Positions 18,813 through 28,488 of a stretch of 64,000 bases of DNA are shown here, piece by piece (position 1 is the stretch's first letter; each line of letters starts with the position of its first letter). The DNA comes from Paenibacillus xylanilyticus (GTDB lineage Bacteria > Bacillota > Bacilli > Paenibacillales > Paenibacillaceae): contig NZ_JABMCB010000206.1 of the NCBI RefSeq assembly GCF_013359935.1, forward strand, positions 248,001 through 312,000. Reading direction: 5' to 3'. Both the position numbers and the translations under genes were made by a program. The notes beneath the pieces are model-generated. The model saw only the letters and a list, made by a program, of their open reading frames with translations. It did not search any database and was not told the origin of the DNA.

Positions 18813-18862
18813 AAGAGACAAGGCTTAGAAGAATTACAGCATTCTTTTAAGCCTTGTCTCTT
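18813..18862. terminator. Long hairpin downstream of lacI
   Basis: AAGAGACAAGGCTTA and TAAGCCTTGTCTCTT flank an inner AT-rich stem. A strong T run is missing on both strands, so termination may be partial. Confidence 0.5.
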
Positions 18863-18884
18863 GGTATATACACGTATCTAGGCA

Positions 18885-18910
18885 TAAAAAAACCTCTCCT
18901 AAGAGAGGCT
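18885..18910 (-). terminator. Terminator of the small membrane protein gene
   Basis: On the minus strand CCTCTC-TTAG-GAGAGG is followed by seven T. Confidence 0.75.
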
Positions 18911-18916
18911 CGGCCT

Positions 18917-19021
18917 TTAGAGGCCCTTGGTTTTGTCGTTGTTGTAGGATGCAGTGAAAATGCCTGTCATATACAATGCGAGTACAATTGCAATAATCCA
19001 GAATGTCAATGAGAACGACAT
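18917..19021 (-). CDS. Small single-pass membrane protein, 34 aa
   Basis: A short gene with good signals: AGGAGGTGG lies 8 nt ahead of the ATG and a terminator follows the stop by a few bases. The product has one hydrophobic helix (about residues 5-23, LTFWIIAIVLALYMTGIF) and a charged tail NNDKTKGL. Function is unknown; it is separate from neighbouring genes. Small membrane peptides of this form often tune transporters or kinases, but nothing here points to a partner. Confidence 0.65.
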   Translation of the reverse strand: MSFSLTFWIIAIVLALYMTGIFTASYNNDKTKGL

Positions 19022-19099
19022 ACACTTGCCACCTCCTGCACAATTAGCACTTTCTTCTATTATAACCAATAAAGGAAGAAAAGGAATGCCTATTGAGGA

Positions 19100-20164
19100 T
19101 CATTTGTAAAATAAAAAGTGAGTAGGCACGGGTCTGAGATTGCCATCCGATGGATTGTTCACAACCCGGTTGTTCAGGATCAACGAGGAGGAACCGCCGC
19201 CATCCAGATTATAGGCATCAACCACGCCCAGCTTGTACAACCGGCCTTGAAGCTCTTCAAGGGTGGCTCCCGAGCTGCCGTTTTCGTTATATCCATCCAC
19301 AACAATAATAAGCAGCTGATCGTCCTTATAATTACCGATCACGGTACGAGGGGCTCTCTTGGGTGATACTTTCCATTTGGCTGGAATAACTGTTTTCTTC
19401 CCGTTCTGGAGCAGGACAGGCACAAAGGTTGCTCCGAATTGTGGTTTTAGGCGATCCAGCGAACTTTTATCGAAAAATTTACCGCCGACCAGTTTGCCGG
19501 TATCGTTGAGTCCTACAAAAAACAGGTCCTTGAAGCTGGCCTGGAAGCCGTTCACATACTTACCGTCCATGACCGTGGTACTGAGCGGGTAACGTTTGCC
19601 GCCACTATCTGCGAATCCGCCGGCATTGATTCCGGCGATTGCACCATTTCGCTTGACAGCCTGCATGGTCGTTTCGGCTTTTCCTGGTTCGCTGCTCAGA
19701 GCCATTTTCATGGCCGTAGGGTCTTTGAGTTTTATTTTCATGGCATAGCCCTTATACGAGCCTGGGTTCACTCTGTAGAGTTCGATCGTAAGCCGATCAC
19801 TGTTAACCCGTTCGAGCGGAACGCCCAGCTTGGCTGAAATACGCTGATTGTAAATTGTTTCCGGACGTGCTGCCTGAACGGATGCCGATTGTACAATGGT
19901 AGACATCGTACTGGTCGTTCGATTATACAGCTCTGTCGTTCTTTTAATAGAAGAAGAAGTTTGAACGGCAGCTTCCTTAGCCCCAGCTAGCTCCTGACGA
20001 ATGGCCTGGGTCTGGGGAGTAATGGTCTCCTCCGACAGTTCAGAATAAATGAAATCCCCGGTTTCGAGCGGGGGACGAAGCAGCAGCAAACAGAAGATCA
20101 GTCCAATAAAGGGAGCAAGTGCAAGCATAAAAAAACGATTAACCTGTTTGACGGGTGTAATCAT
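19100..20164 (-). CDS. Phosphodiester glycosidase (NAGPA/DUF2233) family membrane-anchored protein
   Basis: This 354-residue protein has one N-terminal membrane helix (about residues 10-28), a 60-residue spacer, then the NAGPA domain with GINAGGF and the C-terminal NLDGGGSSSL motif. The domain hydrolyses phosphodiester-linked sugars in the mammalian uncovering enzyme; bacterial members are linked to exopolysaccharide or cell-wall metabolism. It would face outside the cell. The start overlaps the stop of the upstream coiled-coil gene by 4 bp, so the two are translated together. Confidence 0.82.
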   Translation of the reverse strand: MITPVKQVNRFFMLALAPFIGLIFCLLLLRPPLETGDFIYSELSEETITPQTQAIRQELAGAKEAAVQTSSSIKRTTELYNRTTSTMSTIVQSASVQAARPETIYNQRISAKLGVPLERVNSDRLTIELYRVNPGSYKGYAMKIKLKDPTAMKMALSSEPGKAETTMQAVKRNGAIAGINAGGFADSGGKRYPLSTTVMDGKYVNGFQASFKDLFFVGLNDTGKLVGGKFFDKSSLDRLKPQFGATFVPVLLQNGKKTVIPAKWKVSPKRAPRTVIGNYKDDQLLIIVVDGYNENGSSGATLEELQGRLYKLGVVDAYNLDGGGSSSLILNNRVVNNPSDGNLRPVPTHFLFYK

Positions 20165-20571
20165 TTGAGCAGGTCCATCTTTTTCTGGAGAGTTTCCAGT
20201 TGCTTTTTGACTTCGCTCAGTTGGGTGTACAACTTGTTGCTGTTATCCGTTTTGTCGCTTGCATTATCCTTGGTAAACGTCAGCAGCTCATTGAAGGATT
20301 GTACTTGTCCCTGCAAGTCCGCTACTTCCTTAGATATCGTTGTTAGCTGCTTTTCATAGTCCGCCTTTAGCGCGGCAATCTGCTGCTGATTATGGGCCTG
20401 AATCTGACTAATCATCTGTTTCTGAAGGTGGTTGCTATAATAGTAGGTTCCCATAACTCCCAGTGCAATGAGAACAATCCACATGACCAGAAATAGCTTG
20501 ACTGAAGATCCGGCCTTGCCTTTGGCGCTCCGGGTGTGATGGATGTCAGAAGGTTGAGCAGAAGGTTTCAT
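20161..20571 (-). CDS. Membrane-anchored coiled-coil protein of unknown function
   Basis: The 136-residue protein has a basic cytoplasmic N-terminus, one membrane helix (about residues 25-45) and a long heptad-rich coiled coil outside. It is the first gene of a two-gene operon with the NAGPA protein and may be a scaffold for it. I do not recognise a family. Confidence 0.65.
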   Translation of the reverse strand: MKPSAQPSDIHHTRSAKGKAGSSVKLFLVMWIVLIALGVMGTYYYSNHLQKQMISQIQAHNQQQIAALKADYEKQLTTISKEVADLQGQVQSFNELLTFTKDNASDKTDNSNKLYTQLSEVKKQLETLQKKMDLLK

Positions 20572-21012
20572 ATCATCACTCCTGGTTATTAATAGATACT
20601 AAAAAAATTCCAGTCCTCATTCTATCATGCCACTATTGATTACGCAAAAATGAAATTCTTTAAGTAATAGGATAAAAAGAGATTGCATCGGAAGGAAGTC
20701 CTAGGATACAATTTCTTATAGATGCAATAAGTAGGAACTTTGGGCAGGATTTTCGACTTTTTTAGCTAGTGATGCAGGAAAATTATACTATATTTTGCAT
20801 GGATGAGGTATATGAAATCCAGTGTCATGACGCTGTTGTGGTGAAATAAAGAAGAAAAATAGAAGCTATGCAGCTGTATCAATTGTTTTCCGTCATATTT
20901 CGACATTTTTCGACTTTGCTTCCTCTATAAGCGGACTGTCGCAGGTATGGTGGCGAATCAAGGCAAAAAAGCAGAAAAGTATTTGTCCAATACATAACCA
21001 GGGGGAACAACC
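20572..21012. other. 441-bp intergenic region
   Basis: AT-rich spacer between the divergent coiled-coil gene and the response regulator. Very short frames are present but none has both a ribosome binding site and meaningful length. Promoters for both neighbours must lie here, but I could not assign them safely. Confidence 0.5.
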
Positions 21013-21669
21013 ATGAAAAAAGTATGGCAGGTGGTCATCGTAGATATCCACCCGACCAGCATGCTGGGTACCAAATTGATATTGGAAGAGCAGCAGGATT
21101 TGCTTGTACGGGGCATGACATCAACAGGTACAGAAGGACTAGAGTTGGTTAAAATCCATCAACCCGACCTGATCTTGATGGATTATCGGCTTCCCGAAGG
21201 ACAGGCCGATCCATATATAACCCAGATGAAAAATCTGTCCGCACACAGTCATGTCATTATTTTGACAGATGAAGACAATGTGAAGCTGTTTCGTCATCTG
21301 ATGGGTCTCGGTGCAAGCGGAATGTTGTCGAAACAGGCTTCCCCTAGCCAGCTGATTCACCTTATTTCGGGGTTGCGGGAGGGATGTGTGTCCATTCCGT
21401 TGTCCTGGCTCACAAGCACGGACTGGGCTCAGCCGGCTGACTCTCCGGTAGAAGAGTTTCTTGTTGAACTGACAGAAACTGAAACTTTTATTATGGAAAG
21501 AATTGTTCAGGGCGTAACCTATGATAAAATAGCCAGTGAGATTAACGTCAGCCGACGTTCCATTGATAACTACCTGCGCAAAATCTATGTAAAGCTGGAT
21601 GTAAGCAGCCGCGCGCAAGCGATTGAACGTTACGCCTTATATGCGAGACAGGCCAAGACACTCTCCTGA
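21013..21669 (+). CDS. LuxR/NarL-type response regulator, ComA-like
   Basis: The 218-residue regulator has a receiver domain with phosphoacceptor D57 in LILMDYRLP and a C-terminal LuxR-type helix-turn-helix (VTYDKIASEINVSRRSIDNYLRK). The start MKKVWQVVIVDIHPTSMLGTK resembles ComA, the B. subtilis quorum and competence regulator. GGGGG precedes the ATG. No histidine kinase is adjacent, so it is an orphan here. The acidic pocket has D11 but Ile where a second acidic residue is usual. Confidence 0.82.
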   Translation: MKKVWQVVIVDIHPTSMLGTKLILEEQQDLLVRGMTSTGTEGLELVKIHQPDLILMDYRLPEGQADPYITQMKNLSAHSHVIILTDEDNVKLFRHLMGLGASGMLSKQASPSQLIHLISGLREGCVSIPLSWLTSTDWAQPADSPVEEFLVELTETETFIMERIVQGVTYDKIASEINVSRRSIDNYLRKIYVKLDVSSRAQAIERYALYARQAKTLS

Positions 21670-21811
21670 TCACCGTGCTTCATTTTTAATGAGCGTAAAG
21701 GTTTGGAACAGTAGGGAAGGTCAATCGTCATATTCGGCGTTCAGCAGGAATAGGTTGTAGTGGCTGCGGACTGCGAGCACAGTTCGGAATTGATGAAAGG
21801 GGAACGGACCG

Positions 21812-23035
21812 ATGAAATATTTCTTCGCCTCCCGTACAAACAGGCTGTTGTCTTCACCACTCCGGGATATTCGTGAGATGTCTGGCCGTGATTATTTCAT
21901 TTCTCTGGCCGAAGAGTTACCTGCAGAGGAATTATTTCCGTTCAAGCTGCTGGAAGAAGCGGCAGTATCTGTATTCAGTTCTGGACCATCTGCTCTTCAG
22001 TATGGTGAGCCGGCCGGCTACAGGCCTTTAAGAGAGTGGCTGGGCAAGGACTGGAATATCCGAAAAGACATACGTACAGTACCTGAACAGATTTTATTAA
22101 CCACAGGAACCCAGCAGGCGATTGATTTGGTCATGCGTCTGCTGCTGGAGCCGGGGGATTCCGTTTTGGTGGAGCATCCCACCTCTCCAGGCTGTCTCGA
22201 AGTTTTGGAAATGCAAGGAGCCAAAATTGTACCTGTCCTTGGCGATTCTGACGGCATTTTACCCGATCTGTTGGAGCACCACATGCAGCAGCTGAGACCC
22301 AAGCTGCTTTTTGCTGCACCCAGTTTTTCGAACCCTACAGGCATATTATGGTCCATGGAACGGAGAGAGGCGGTGCTTGATCTGTGCTCCCGTTATGGAG
22401 TATTGCTGGTAGAGGATGACTCGTATGGCGAGCTTCACTTCGACGGTCTGGAGACGGCAGACTTTTATCGCAAGTTTCCCTCATTATTTGCGCTGGATAC
22501 GGCTGATCAGGGCGGGCATGTTCTGTATATCGGCTCGTTCAGCAAAACGGTTGCACCTGCACTTCGTACGGGCTGGGCGGCAGGCCATCCTGCCCTGATA
22601 CAAGCCATGGCTTCGGTCAAACGGATTGCGGACGGGCAATCCAGTCCAATGAATCAACGGTTGTTGTACCAGCTTCTCGCTCAGTCTCCATTTAAATGGA
22701 GTGACCATCTCTCCATGCTGAACCGGGAATACAAGATCAGACTTAAGCTGATGCTTGAATTGCTCAAAAGGCCTGGCTGGAAAGGTGTGCAGTATACGAT
22801 CCCCAAAGGGGGCATGTACCTGTGGGTGCAGCTGCCTGAGGGTCTGGATAGCGGAGCATTGCTCAAAGTCGCACTGTCCAAAGGGGTATCCTTTCTGCCT
22901 GGCTCCCTCTGTTCCACAGGTGTTCCCGATCAGCGTCACATTCGATTGAATTTCAGTCATCCCGGCCGCGATGAGCTGCTGCTTGGAATGAACCTGATCA
23001 GTGAGGCCATCTCGGAATTTACGGCGCGAAATTAA
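21812..23035 (+). CDS. PLP-dependent aminotransferase class I/II (MocR-like catalytic domain)
   Basis: This 407-residue fold-type I aminotransferase has SFSKTVAPALRTGW carrying the PLP lysine, NPTG for substrate carboxylate, and VEDDSYGELHFD with the PLP-ring Asp. Sequence style matches 2-aminoadipate/aromatic aminotransferases and the catalytic half of MocR regulators, but there is no N-terminal GntR helix-turn-helix. AAAGGGG precedes the ATG. The physiological amino donor is unknown. Confidence 0.85.
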   Translation: MKYFFASRTNRLLSSPLRDIREMSGRDYFISLAEELPAEELFPFKLLEEAAVSVFSSGPSALQYGEPAGYRPLREWLGKDWNIRKDIRTVPEQILLTTGTQQAIDLVMRLLLEPGDSVLVEHPTSPGCLEVLEMQGAKIVPVLGDSDGILPDLLEHHMQQLRPKLLFAAPSFSNPTGILWSMERREAVLDLCSRYGVLLVEDDSYGELHFDGLETADFYRKFPSLFALDTADQGGHVLYIGSFSKTVAPALRTGWAAGHPALIQAMASVKRIADGQSSPMNQRLLYQLLAQSPFKWSDHLSMLNREYKIRLKLMLELLKRPGWKGVQYTIPKGGMYLWVQLPEGLDSGALLKVALSKGVSFLPGSLCSTGVPDQRHIRLNFSHPGRDELLLGMNLISEAISEFTARN

Positions 23036-23158
23036 CCAGGTCAGATGGGAGAGATCGAGAGAGGGCTCCTTCAGATTGCAGCTGCAGCTATGGGGTTTAG
23101 GAAGTTTGAGATATTGAATCGTTTATAAAGGGTGTCATATCCCAAAGTAATTACGTTA

Positions 23159-23187
23159 TTGCATCCACTAACATTTTTATATATAAT
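23159..23187 (+). promoter_or_regulatory. Sigma-A promoter for azoR
   Basis: TTGCAT (23159-23164) and a consensus TATAAT (23182-23187) are separated by 17 bp. Confidence 0.6.
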
Positions 23188-23280
23188 ATGTATTAATGAG
23201 TTGTTATTTTCTTTATATAAGCTGAATTCAATGCATTTCAGGAGAAGCACTCATATATTTTAATTAACGGGGGAACGAAC

Positions 23281-23907
23281 ATGTCCAACATTTTATTTGT
23301 AAAAGCAAACGACCGTCCTGCGGATCAAGCAGTCAGTGTCAAATTGTACGATGCATTTTTGAGCGCATACAAAGAATCCCACCCAGGTGATACGATCACT
23401 GAGCTGGATCTCTACAATACAGATATTCCTTACTACGGCAACACTGTAATTACTGGTGGATTCAAAGCAGCTAACGGAATCGAAGCAACTGCTGAAGAGC
23501 AACAAGCTGCTGCACTGGCAGCTCAATTGCAAGATCAATTCCTGGCAGCTGACAAAGTGGTATTTGCATTCCCACTGTGGAACTTCACTGTTCCTGCACC
23601 ACTGGTAAACTACATTTCCTATCTGAGCCAAGCTGGCAAAATGTTTAAATACACAGCTGAAGGCCCTGTAGGTCTGGTTGGCGACAAAAAAGTGGCATTG
23701 CTGAATGCACGTGGCGGCGTTTACTCCGTAGAGCCAATGGCATCTGCTGAAATGTCCGTAAAATATGTAACAAACGTACTTAACTTCTGGGGTATCCAAA
23801 ACCCTGAGCTCGTTATCGTTGAAGGTCACAATGCTTCTCCTGATCGTTCCCAAGAGATCGTGGACGCTGGCCTGAAATTGGCTGCTGAAGTAGCAGCAAG
23901 CTTCTAA
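23281..23907 (+). CDS. azoR: FMN-dependent NADH-azoreductase
   Basis: The 208-residue flavodoxin-fold quinone/azo reductase (AcpD/AzoR family) protects against quinone and electrophile stress by two-electron reduction. FPLWNFTVPAPLVNYI is the FMN-contact motif and LNARGGVYS the second FMN loop. GGGGGAA precedes the ATG. Codon use is strongly biased to frequent codons, suggesting high expression. In B. subtilis the homologues are under YodB/MhqR control; no such operator could be assigned here. Confidence 0.92.
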   Translation: MSNILFVKANDRPADQAVSVKLYDAFLSAYKESHPGDTITELDLYNTDIPYYGNTVITGGFKAANGIEATAEEQQAAALAAQLQDQFLAADKVVFAFPLWNFTVPAPLVNYISYLSQAGKMFKYTAEGPVGLVGDKKVALLNARGGVYSVEPMASAEMSVKYVTNVLNFWGIQNPELVIVEGHNASPDRSQEIVDAGLKLAAEVAASF

Positions 23908-23934
23908 TCGCTATTATATAGAATCATTTCAAAA

Positions 23935-23973
23935 AGAGCCTGTTATCTCTGAGGAGATAATAGGCTTCTTTGT
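23935..23973. terminator. Terminator after azoR
   Basis: AGCCTGTTATCTC and GAGATAATAGGCT form a near-perfect stem followed by TCTTT. It lies between convergent genes and may serve both. Confidence 0.8.
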
Positions 23974-23996
23974 GCATCATGAGTGCTGCATGCTAT

Positions 23997-24857
23997 TCAA
24001 TCTTTGGACGCCGGGGCGGAAGTCCCCCCTTGATGCACCAGGTACGGTTCAATTACCTCTGCAATTTCCTCTAGTCCTTCAACGTTGAAGTCATCTATAG
24101 AATTCCGGCTGCCTGACACATGCATATTTTGTTCCAAAACCTCGTGGTCTTCCAGCATGTGCGCATGTTCGGTCAGGGCTTGAACCCCCATAATCGTGAG
24201 CACGTATTTCCCACGTGACAATCGTTCGAACCAGCCATAATAATTCTTCTGCAAAATGGCCGCAGCTGAGCCGACACCCGTTTGTCTCGCCAATACGGCA
24301 GGGGAGGCCTCTCCATGGCTTCGAAGGGCAGAAGCGACGCGCAATGCCTTTTCCCGGTATGCAGTTACCAACTGTCTGCGGGTACTGCCACCCGTATTAT
24401 AGTCTCCGCTGCGCTCTTCAAACTCTCGCAGCAGCCGTTGACGCCTAACTCCACCTTTGCGGGAAGGGGCACGGCTTGGAATGTTCTGTGCCGCAGGTTC
24501 GCACAGCACATCAATGAGTGGTGACTTTGTTTTATAGAACGTCACGGTAATCAGGCCCAGCCCAAGCTGTTGGCACAGTGCTGCAAGTTCACTCCAGCGC
24601 TGATTGACAGCACCCCGTTTGCTCCGGTTCCGTTCTACCGCGAGATAAACGAATGGGCTGAGCTTCAATCGCTGCATCCCCTGCAGCAGCAGGGAGAGAT
24701 TGAACGTTTTTTTCATCTCCACAATAAGTGGTTCATCCTGACCGGGTTTAACCCCAACCAGATCGCAATGTCTGACCTCAGCCTTGATGATGAAGCCGCG
24801 CTGCTCGAAGAAGGTTTTTAGCGGCGAATATAACTCGGTCTCGTATTTTACTGCCAT
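23997..24857 (-). CDS. DUF2161 family PD-(D/E)xK-type protein
   Basis: The 286-residue protein starts at the ATG at 24857, preceded by AAAGGGG; upstream in-frame residues to 24965 lack a site. The N-terminal half matches the DUF2161 family: KYETELYSPLKTFFEQRGF, then D-x(14)-EMK (CDLVGVK to LIVEMKK), a PD-(D/E)xK nuclease-like core. The C-terminal half carries a winged-helix-like region (LARQTGVGSAAAILQKNYYGWFERLSRGKY). Biological role is unknown; the family is widespread and not tied to a single defence system. Confidence 0.78.
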   Translation of the reverse strand: MAVKYETELYSPLKTFFEQRGFIIKAEVRHCDLVGVKPGQDEPLIVEMKKTFNLSLLLQGMQRLKLSPFVYLAVERNRSKRGAVNQRWSELAALCQQLGLGLITVTFYKTKSPLIDVLCEPAAQNIPSRAPSRKGGVRRQRLLREFEERSGDYNTGGSTRRQLVTAYREKALRVASALRSHGEASPAVLARQTGVGSAAAILQKNYYGWFERLSRGKYVLTIMGVQALTEHAHMLEDHEVLEQNMHVSGSRNSIDDFNVEGLEEIAEVIEPYLVHQGGTSAPASKD

Positions 24858-25215
24858 CGTTTCTGCCCCTTTCCCAAGAAGTTGTCCGTGGCGGGACGTT
24901 GTCCGGTTTCCTGAATTTAGAACCTTTATTATATCATAACTGTGCTTTTTTTTCTGAGGGCACAAGATGTCTGATAGAACAGGGAATAGCCGAAATTAAG
25001 ACCCTTGAATTGAAAAAAAGAGGTCAACTTATCCGATTTGCCGCATAGGTATGTAATACACTTTTCACAACAATACAACACGTTTGGACAGAGGGTGGCG
25101 GGACTAATCCGGACCGCAGATTGGTATTCAAGCAGGAGCTGCAATTCTATTGATTTCTTCATACCATTCGGAATGGTTGACAATCACACTAAAGGAGCCA
25201 TGGGAGGTACCAAGC
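24858..25215. other. 358-bp divergent region between DUF2161 gene and prkA
   Basis: Contains the leaders and promoters of both genes. B. subtilis prkA is sporulation-controlled, but no convincing sigma-E or sigma-A hexamer pair stands out here. Confidence 0.4.
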
Positions 25216-27111
25216 ATGAATATTTTTGAACGCGTTGCGGAATATCGGGCAGAGAGTGACCGTTTGTCATGGAATGGAACATTTGAAGATTATATTGCAT
25301 TGTTGAGAGAGGACCCGACTCCGGCAATGACGGCTCACGCACGAGTGTACCAGATGATTGAATCGTTTGGCGTGGAAGAAGTCGGGGGGCACAAACGGTA
25401 CAAGTTTTTTGAACAGGAGATATTTGGGCTGGATCGCTCCATTGAGAAGCTGGTCGAGGAATACTTTCATTCAGCAGCACGCCGTTTGGATGTACGGAAA
25501 CGGATTCTGCTCCTGATGGGTCCCGTAAGTGGAGGGAAGTCGACGCTCGTGACACTGCTAAAGCGTGGTCTTGAGCAGTTCTCACGTACAGAGAAAGGCG
25601 CCATATACGCCATTGAGGGATGCCCAATGCATGAGGAGCCGCTGCATCTGATTCCGCTTGAGCTTCGTCCAGAAGTGGAGAAGGAAATTGGTGTCCGCAT
25701 TGAGGGTAACCTTTGCCCATCCTGCCAGATGAGACTTCGGACTGAATATGATGGTGATATCAGCAAGGTGCGGGTGGAGCGGGTCATTGTTTCCGAAGAT
25801 AACCGGGTGGGAATTGGTACATTCAGTCCATCCGATCCGAAATCGCAGGATATTGCCGACCTGACCGGCAGTATCGACTTCTCGACCATTACCGAGTTTG
25901 GTTCCGAATCCGATCCGCGTGCGTATCGTTTTGATGGCGAATTAAACAAGGCAAACCGTGGATTGATGGAATTTCAGGAGATGTTGAAATGTGATGAGAA
26001 GTTTCTGTGGAATCTCTTATCGCTCACACAGGAAGGCAATTTCAAAGCGGGTCGATTCGCTTTAATTAGTGCCGATGAAATGATTGTTGCTCATACGAAT
26101 GAATCCGAGTACAAGTCGTTTATTTCTAATAAAAAGAATGAAGCCCTGCAATCCCGGATGATCGTTATGCCCATTCCCTACAATCTGAAGGTTTCCGAAG
26201 AAGAGAAGATTTATGGAAAGCTCATTCAGCAAAGTGACATGAAACATGTTCATATTGCACCGCATGCCCTGCGGACCGCAGCCATTTTCTCCATACTTAC
26301 CCGCTTGAAGGAAACGAAAAAACAAGGCATGGATCTCGTCAAAAAAATGCGGATGTATGATGGTGAGGAAGTCGAGGGTTACAAGGAAGCCGATCTGCGT
26401 GAAATGCAAAATGAGTATTTGGATGAAGGGATGTCCGGCATTGATCCACGTTATGTCATCAACCGGATATCCAGTGCTTTGATTAAGCAAAACCTTCAAT
26501 GCATTAACGCATTGGATATTCTGCGGGCAATCAAGGACGGTCTGGACCAGCATGCTTCCATTACCAAAGAAGAGCGTGAGCGTTACCTGAACTTTATTGC
26601 CTTGGCACGAAAAGAATACGACGAACTGGCTAAAAAGGAAGTCCAAAAAGCGTTTGTGTACTCGTTTGAGGAGTCTGCCCGAACGCTGTTCGAAAATTAC
26701 CTCGATAACATCGAGGCCTTCTGCAACTGGTCGAAAATTCGTGATCCGTTAACCGATGAGGAGATGGACCCGGATGAGCGCTTGATGCGTTCGATTGAGG
26801 AGCAGATCGGCATTTCCGAAAATGCAAAAAAAGCATTCCGGGAAGAGATTCTCATTCGAATCTCGGCTTACTCACGGAAGGAGCGCAAATTCGAATACAG
26901 CAGCCATGATCGTCTGCGTGAAGCCATTGAGAAGAAGCTGTTTGCTGATTTGAAAGACATTGTTAAGATTACGACCTCAACCAAAACACCGGATGCGACA
27001 CAATTGAAACGTATGAATGAAGTGATCAAACGGTTAATTGAGGAACATGGATATACTGCAGCCAGTGCGAATGAACTGCTGCGTTACGTGGGCAGTCTGC
27101 TCAATCGCTAA
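25216..27111 (+). CDS. prkA: PrkA serine protein kinase / AAA+ protein
   Basis: The 631-residue protein has an N-terminal AAA+ domain with Walker A GPVSGGKST at 102-110, a CPSCQMRLR zinc-like motif near 175, and the C-terminal PrkA domain. PrkA/YeaG proteins act in sporulation (Bacillus) and stress survival (enterics) and are usually found with YhbH and SpoVR. GGGAGGT precedes the ATG at 25216; the in-frame upstream ATG at 25150 has no good site. Its usual partners are on the opposite strand 5 to 10 kb downstream. Confidence 0.94.
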   Translation: MNIFERVAEYRAESDRLSWNGTFEDYIALLREDPTPAMTAHARVYQMIESFGVEEVGGHKRYKFFEQEIFGLDRSIEKLVEEYFHSAARRLDVRKRILLLMGPVSGGKSTLVTLLKRGLEQFSRTEKGAIYAIEGCPMHEEPLHLIPLELRPEVEKEIGVRIEGNLCPSCQMRLRTEYDGDISKVRVERVIVSEDNRVGIGTFSPSDPKSQDIADLTGSIDFSTITEFGSESDPRAYRFDGELNKANRGLMEFQEMLKCDEKFLWNLLSLTQEGNFKAGRFALISADEMIVAHTNESEYKSFISNKKNEALQSRMIVMPIPYNLKVSEEEKIYGKLIQQSDMKHVHIAPHALRTAAIFSILTRLKETKKQGMDLVKKMRMYDGEEVEGYKEADLREMQNEYLDEGMSGIDPRYVINRISSALIKQNLQCINALDILRAIKDGLDQHASITKEERERYLNFIALARKEYDELAKKEVQKAFVYSFEESARTLFENYLDNIEAFCNWSKIRDPLTDEEMDPDERLMRSIEEQIGISENAKKAFREEILIRISAYSRKERKFEYSSHDRLREAIEKKLFADLKDIVKITTSTKTPDATQLKRMNEVIKRLIEEHGYTAASANELLRYVGSLLNR

Positions 27112-27145
27112 TCTGAAACAAACCATTCCGGATCAGGCTCCTGAT

Positions 27146-27188
27146 GTCTGCTGTGAGGCTCCTTCACGGCAGACTAAGGAGTCTTTTT
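27146..27188 (+). terminator. Terminator after prkA with an overlapping alternative hairpin
   Basis: AGGCTCCTT pairs with AAGGAGTCT (one G-T pair) followed by TTTTT. A second stem, GTCTGCTGTGA with TCACGGCAGAC, overlaps it and excludes it. Confidence 0.65.
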
Positions 27189-27355
27189 GCGTGAATATTC
27201 ATTTAAACACCCGAAAAACTGACACAAAAGGTTAAATTCATGACAAATTAGTTCTAAAGATATATGTAAGTTTAGGTAGTTTAGTCTATAATCGGAACAG
27301 TAATTTTATAAACTGGAGTATTTTAGTAGTTATTAAGGAGTTGACGGAACTAGAT

Positions 27356-28360
27356 ATGAGTATTACTGCAGCAAGACAAAAGCAACTCGATTATATTGGA
27401 CTTACCAGGGCAGATCTTCAATTGCTTGCAGACCACAGGCCGGTATTTAAAAAGGTTGTGCATGATGTGGTGGATCACTTCTACAATCATGTTGGGAATT
27501 ATCCTGAACTCGCAGAGATGATTACCCGATTTTCATCCATTGACCGTTTAAAAGAAACACAGCAAATGTACTGGTTGTCCATGACTGACGGCATCGTGGA
27601 TGAGGCTTATATTGAACAGCGTATTGCGATTGGACTGGTGCATTCCCGCATTGGTTTATCTGAAGATTATTATTTGGGGACATACATGGTTTATCTCGAT
27701 ATTGCCACAAGCATATTTCAGCAGGTCATTCCTGATTCCTGGCATCGTGTCATTCAGGCACTAAGCAAAATGTTTAATCTCGATTCCCAGCTTGTTCTTG
27801 AGGCTTACGAGAAGAAGGAAAAAGAAAAATTGCATCAGCTCGCCGCGGATCAGCAGCATACATTGCAGTCCGTTACGCAGATTACCCAGCAATTGACGGG
27901 CATGATTAGCGAACTGAACGAGAATGCTCAAGCCATCTCGGACGTTGCCAGAGAAACGGCAGCTTCACAAGACCAGGCCCATGAATTGCTGGAGGCATTG
28001 ACAGGGGAAATCCATCAGATTGGCAAGATGGGAGAACTCATTCGTGAAATCTCGGAGCAAAGCCATCTCGTCGGTCTGAATGCAGCCATCGAAGCTGCAC
28101 ATGCAGGTGAATTCGGCCGGGGATTTGAGGTTGTTGCAAGCGAAGTCCGCAAGCTAGCTGCGAGCTCCCGGGAGGCACAAGGGAAAATTCAGGCGAACCT
28201 TGAACAGATTATGAAAAAGCTTGGAAGTGTACAACATGAATCGGAGCACACATCCCAAGGAGCAAGACGCCAGGCTTCACGCTCGGAGGAACTTGCCGTA
28301 TTCGCAACAACGATGGAGAAACTTGCGCTCGATCTGAAGAAACTGGACCGCCCGCTATAG
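27356..28360 (+). CDS. Globin-coupled oxygen sensor with MCP signalling domain (HemAT-like)
   Basis: Residues 1-165 form a protoglobin-type sensor with the expected proximal heme ligand His96 ([10 protein letters not shown]). The C-terminal part is a methyl-accepting chemotaxis signalling domain with the conserved hairpin tip ([27 protein letters not shown] is shortened here as [13 protein letters not shown]). At 334 aa it is shorter than B. subtilis HemAT (432) and has no membrane helices, so it is cytoplasmic. AAGGAG lies upstream of ATG at a long spacing (15 nt); a TTG at 27341 directly abuts the site and is unlikely. Confidence 0.88.
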   Translation: MSITAARQKQLDYIGLTRADLQLLADHRPVFKKVVHDVVDHFYNHVGNYPELAEMITRFSSIDRLKETQQMYWLSMTDGIVDEAYIEQRIAIGLVHSRIGLSEDYYLGTYMVYLDIATSIFQQVIPDSWHRVIQALSKMFNLDSQLVLEAYEKKEKEKLHQLAADQQHTLQSVTQITQQLTGMISELNENAQAISDVARETAASQDQAHELLEALTGEIHQIGKMGELIREISEQSHLVGLNAAIEAAHAGEFGRGFEVVASEVRKLAASSREAQGKIQANLEQIMKKLGSVQHESEHTSQGARRQASRSEELAVFATTMEKLALDLKKLDRPL

Positions 28361-28488
28361 ACATAAGCACCTCCTGATCCTGCGATACCGTTTCTGGCTG
28401 TTTTGAGCTATAATGGGGAGACAAACCTGCCGAATGTTATAGTGATGCAGCCGGAGACAGGGGATTTGAAAGAGGTTGAGGTGATCAG

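Noticed and set aside
20760-21012. Short peptide genes upstream of the ComA-like regulator (pheromone candidate)
   Set aside because: Frames of 10 to 25 codons only; weak or no binding site and no histidine kinase or peptide-processing gene nearby.
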